Below, piece by piece: positions 61,322 through 64,000 of a DNA stretch of 64,000 nucleotides (positions are counted from its first letter, which is position 1; every line of letters starts with the position of its first letter). Origin of the DNA: Brevundimonas sp. M20 (lineage in GTDB: Bacteria > Pseudomonadota > Alphaproteobacteria > Caulobacterales > Caulobacteraceae). The stretch spans positions 3,251,349 through 3,315,348 of the forward strand of contig NZ_CP041243.1 of NCBI RefSeq assembly GCF_006547065.1. Direction: 5' to 3'. A program made the translations under genes and the position numbers. The notes beneath the pieces are model-generated. The model worked only from the letters and a program-made list of their open reading frames with translations. It ran no database searches and had not been told where the DNA came from.

Positions 61322-64000
61322 TTAGCGCGCTTCCGGGCGGGGCGATACGGGGCGTTTCCGACCGAATTCCGACACGTCCCGCAGGCTGGCCCGGACCGGG
61401 GTGGAGACGGATCGACCATTGGCGTCGCGGCGATCCAGAACCGCCTCCAACGCCTCGCGCAACCGCTCCAGTCTGGGTCCTGCTTTCGGGCGCCGGCCCT
61501 TCGCATCCGTGACATAGAAGCTGTCCACCGCCCGCTCGCCGAAACCGGCGATATGGGCCGAGCGGATCGACAGCCCGTTGTCGGTCAGCACCCGCGACAG
61601 CTCGGCCAGCAGGCCGGGCCGGTCAGCGCCGGACAGCTCGATCACCGCCGCATCGAGGCTCTCGTCCAGATCAATCAGGGCCACCGGACGCACATCGAAG
61701 GCCGCGCGCCGGGGGTTCGGTTGCGGTTCCGGCGGGGGCGTCAGGCCCTTTCCCCGCGCCGCCGCTTCGAGCGCCGAGACCAGCCGGGTCAGACGACGGG
61801 GTTCCGCCTGTCCATAGGGCGCGCCCGATCCGTCCTGAAGCTCGAACACGTCCAGCGCGGTGCCGTCTTCCGCCGTCGCCACCCGCGCCCCGACGACGTC
61901 GGCCCCGCCCGCCGCCAGCGCCGCCGCCAGATCGGCGAACAGACCCGGACGGTCCTTGGCCGCGACGGCGATGCGGGCGGCGGCCAGAGGCTCATTGCCC
62001 TCATCGTCCGGCCTCCCCGTGATGATGCTGGCCGCCGCACCGGACTGGGCGGCGCGCTTCACCAGATCAGGATAGTCCGCCAGCGGGTCCGCCCGGGTCA
62101 CGTTCTCTCCCCGGAACACCGCCTCGGTGCGCTGATACAGGTCGCGCATCAGCTGGCCCTTCCAGCCGTTCCAGACCCCCGGCCCCACCGCCCGGACGTC
62201 AGCCACGGTCAGCACCAGCAGGGTCCGCAACCGTTCGGGGTCTCCGACCAGTTCGGCGAAGGCGCGGATGGTCGCCGGGTCGGAGACATCCCGCTTCTGG
62301 GCGTAGTCCGACAGGGCCAGATGGTTGCGCACCAGCCAGACCACGAACTCGGTTCGTCTGGGATCGATTCCCAGCCGGTCGCAGGCGCGACGGGCGGAGA
62401 TGGCGCCGTCCTCCAGCTGCCCGCGATCCCCGCCCTTGCCCACGTCATGCAGCAGCATGGCCAGCATCAGGGCCTCGAAGTCGTCGATCCGGTGGACCAT
62501 CTCGGTCGCGGTCGGATGTTCGGCCTTCAGCTTGCCGCGCCAGATGTCGTTGATGATGCCGATGGCCTGCAGGGTGTGCTCGTCCACCGTGAAGGCGTGA
62601 TACATGTTGAACTGGGTCTGGCCGACAATCCGTCCCCACTCCGGCAGGAAGCGGCCCAGCAGACCCGTCTCGTTCATCAGGGTCAGGACACGATAGGGAC
62701 GCTGCCCCGTCAGGATATCCAGAAACGCCCGCGTCGCCTCCGCATCGCGTCGCAGCGACGGCGTCACCAGCGACAAGGACCGCGTCACCGCCGAAAAGGC
62801 CTCCGGATGCAGGTCCAGATCATGCTCGTCGGCGATCCGGAACAGGGTCAGCAGCTTTGCGGGGTCTTCGGCGAAGACCTCCGGCCCCGTCACCGAAAGC
62901 CGTCCCGCCACCTCGATGAAGCCCTCGACACCGAGGTTCCGCTTCCGGCCGGGGATCAGACGCGACAGGCTCATCGCCCGCTTCTGATGCCGCGCCTCCA
63001 GCTTGGCCGACATGGCCCGGGTCAGGGCGCCGACGTCACGGGCGACAAGGAAGTAGCGGCGCATGAAGCGTTCGACGGCGGGTTCATCCCCCCGTCCCTG
63101 CCAGCCCATCCGGCGGGCCACCTCGGGCTGAAGATCGAAGGTCAGCTTCTCCTCGGCCCGCCCCGCGACCAGATGCAGATGCGCCCGCGTGCGCCACAGG
63201 AAGTCGAACGATTCCTCGAACGTGCGACGCTCACGGGAGGTCAGCAGATCATCCATGACCCGGGCGCCCAGCGGACTTTCCGGCGCCAGCGAGCGGGCGA
63301 TCCAGAACAGGGTGTTCAGATCGCGCAGCCCGCCCTTTCCGTCCTTCACATTCGGCTCGACCCGGTACCGCACCGCCCCGGTCTTCTGGTGACGGACATT
63401 CCGCTCTTCAAGTTTGGCGGCGATGAAGGGGCGGGGATCGGCCTTCAGCACGAAGGCGCGGAAGCGGCTGATGAAATCATCGGTCAGCGCCATGTCCCCG
63501 GCGAGAGGTCGCGCTTCGAGCAGGGCGGTTCGCACCGTCATGTCGGTCTTCGCCAGCGACAGGGACTCGTCCACCGACCGCGCCGCCTGCCCGACCTTCA
63601 CCCCAAGATCCCACAGGACATAGAGCATGAACTCGATCACCTGCTCCGACCGGGGAATGGATTTCCACGGTCGCAGGAACAACAGATCCAGATCGGAAAA
63701 CGGCGCCAGCACGCCCCGGCCGTAGCCGCCGACGGCGATCAGGCTCAGCCGTTCGGCCTCGGTCGGATTGTAGGCCGGATAGAGAACCTCGGTCGTGAAC
63801 CGCCACAGGGCGGTCAGCATGTCGTCCGCGGCGTCCGAATACAGGCGCGCCACCTCGACGCCGTCGCCGCCTGCCTCCAGCCGTCGCGCCGCCCTCCCCC
63901 GCCCGGCGTCCCAGCTTTCACGCAGGATCGCCGCCACGGCCTTGCGGACGTCCGACGCCACGGCCGCCTCGACGAGCCGTGCGTCAAGAATGTCGGTCAC
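61322..64000 (-). CDS. glnD: PII uridylyltransferase/uridylyl-removing enzyme (5' partial)
   Basis: Bifunctional nitrogen sensor that uridylylates PII proteins when glutamine is low and deuridylylates them when it is high. 892 codons are visible and the gene runs off the window edge; a start may lie a few tens of codons upstream, since family members are about 930-950 residues. Domains in order: nucleotidyltransferase with GGYGRGVLAPFSDLDLLFL (about 91-109 of the visible part), the GlnD linker (VRHQKTGAVRYRVEPNVKDG), the HD domain with AMLLHDVGKGGDRG, and two ACT domains (VAAKDRPGLFADLAAAL and LSGADRPGLLAELSRVL). All catalytic motifs are intact. Confidence 0.96.
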   Translation of the reverse strand: MTDILDARLVEAAVASDVRKAVAAILRESWDAGRGRAARRLEAGGDGVEVARLYSDAADDMLTALWRFTTEVLYPAYNPTEAERLSLIAVGGYGRGVLAPFSDLDLLFLRPWKSIPRSEQVIEFMLYVLWDLGVKVGQAARSVDESLSLAKTDMTVRTALLEARPLAGDMALTDDFISRFRAFVLKADPRPFIAAKLEERNVRHQKTGAVRYRVEPNVKDGKGGLRDLNTLFWIARSLAPESPLGARVMDDLLTSRERRTFEESFDFLWRTRAHLHLVAGRAEEKLTFDLQPEVARRMGWQGRGDEPAVERFMRRYFLVARDVGALTRAMSAKLEARHQKRAMSLSRLIPGRKRNLGVEGFIEVAGRLSVTGPEVFAEDPAKLLTLFRIADEHDLDLHPEAFSAVTRSLSLVTPSLRRDAEATRAFLDILTGQRPYRVLTLMNETGLLGRFLPEWGRIVGQTQFNMYHAFTVDEHTLQAIGIINDIWRGKLKAEHPTATEMVHRIDDFEALMLAMLLHDVGKGGDRGQLEDGAISARRACDRLGIDPRRTEFVVWLVRNHLALSDYAQKRDVSDPATIRAFAELVGDPERLRTLLVLTVADVRAVGPGVWNGWKGQLMRDLYQRTEAVFRGENVTRADPLADYPDLVKRAAQSGAAASIITGRPDDEGNEPLAAARIAVAAKDRPGLFADLAAALAAGGADVVGARVATAEDGTALDVFELQDGSGAPYGQAEPRRLTRLVSALEAAARGKGLTPPPEPQPNPRRAAFDVRPVALIDLDESLDAAVIELSGADRPGLLAELSRVLTDNGLSIRSAHIAGFGERAVDSFYVTDAKGRRPKAGPRLERLREALEAVLDRRDANGRSVSTPVRASLRDVSEFGRKRPVSPRPEAR

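Overview
The window is GC-rich chromosomal DNA of an alphaproteobacterium, most likely a Caulobacterales member close to Brevundimonas. The basis is gene content: a periplasmic/outer-membrane peptidase and TonB-receptor repertoire, the glnD-murJ-trpS order, ccmABCD-dsbE next to acnA, and a DegT aminotransferase/Gfo-Idh oxidoreductase pair of the kind needed for diaminoglucose lipid A. No phage, transposase, plasmid or CRISPR genes are visible. This is core chromosome with a few small accessory inserts.

Layout. 1-6 kb: tail of a TPR-like protein, glutathione synthetase (gshB), a YifB/ComM ATPase, a soluble hybrid histidine kinase and an AmpG-type permease. 6-14 kb: malic enzyme (maeB, minus), then a divergent TonB receptor/PepSY/small membrane protein operon with a Fur-box-like site, then dapF with an S26 signal-peptidase-like gene whose catalytic Lys is replaced by Arg. 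14-24 kb: an ion channel with a zinc-ribbon tail, two tandem secreted S9 peptidases, a MarR regulator with a Lys/Ala-rich tail, yciB-ftsY, and glutamine-dependent NAD synthetase. 24-32 kb: an alpha/beta hydrolase, a heptose-bisphosphate-phosphatase-like HAD protein, the gnnB/gnnA-like pair, a MaoC hydratase, a repeat-rich gap, a threonine dehydratase, and glpK coupled to a phosphotransferase-family protein. 32-36 kb: a secreted CHAT-domain protease coupled to a secreted PPC-like protein, a DUF1223 protein and a small hypothetical. 36-41 kb: cytochrome c maturation genes, split into ccmAB and ccmCD-dsbE by two plus-strand genes. 41-48 kb: acnA and acnB converge on a compositionally foreign phospholipase-D-like gene that has a long palindrome upstream. 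48-53 kb: isoaspartyl peptidase, a 2OG-Fe(II) oxygenase, a quinone oxidoreductase, a YkvA protein, a short-chain dehydrogenase, tRNA-Gly with a partial downstream duplicate, and an Rrf2-SDR pair. 53-64 kb: kup, rsmB, a GNAT, a PCuAC-like secreted protein, trpS, murJ and glnD (cut at the window edge).

The most unusual signals are in the repeats and small accessory loci. A family of about 30-bp palindromes occurs in intergenic DNA and also as three in-frame 36-bp tandem copies that form the C-terminal tail of CcmD. A second family consists of hairpins built from 7-bp periodic words. The PLD-like island between the aconitases and the secreted CHAT/PPC pair are the best candidates for little-described systems. 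All homology statements come from reading motifs by eye; no database search was run.
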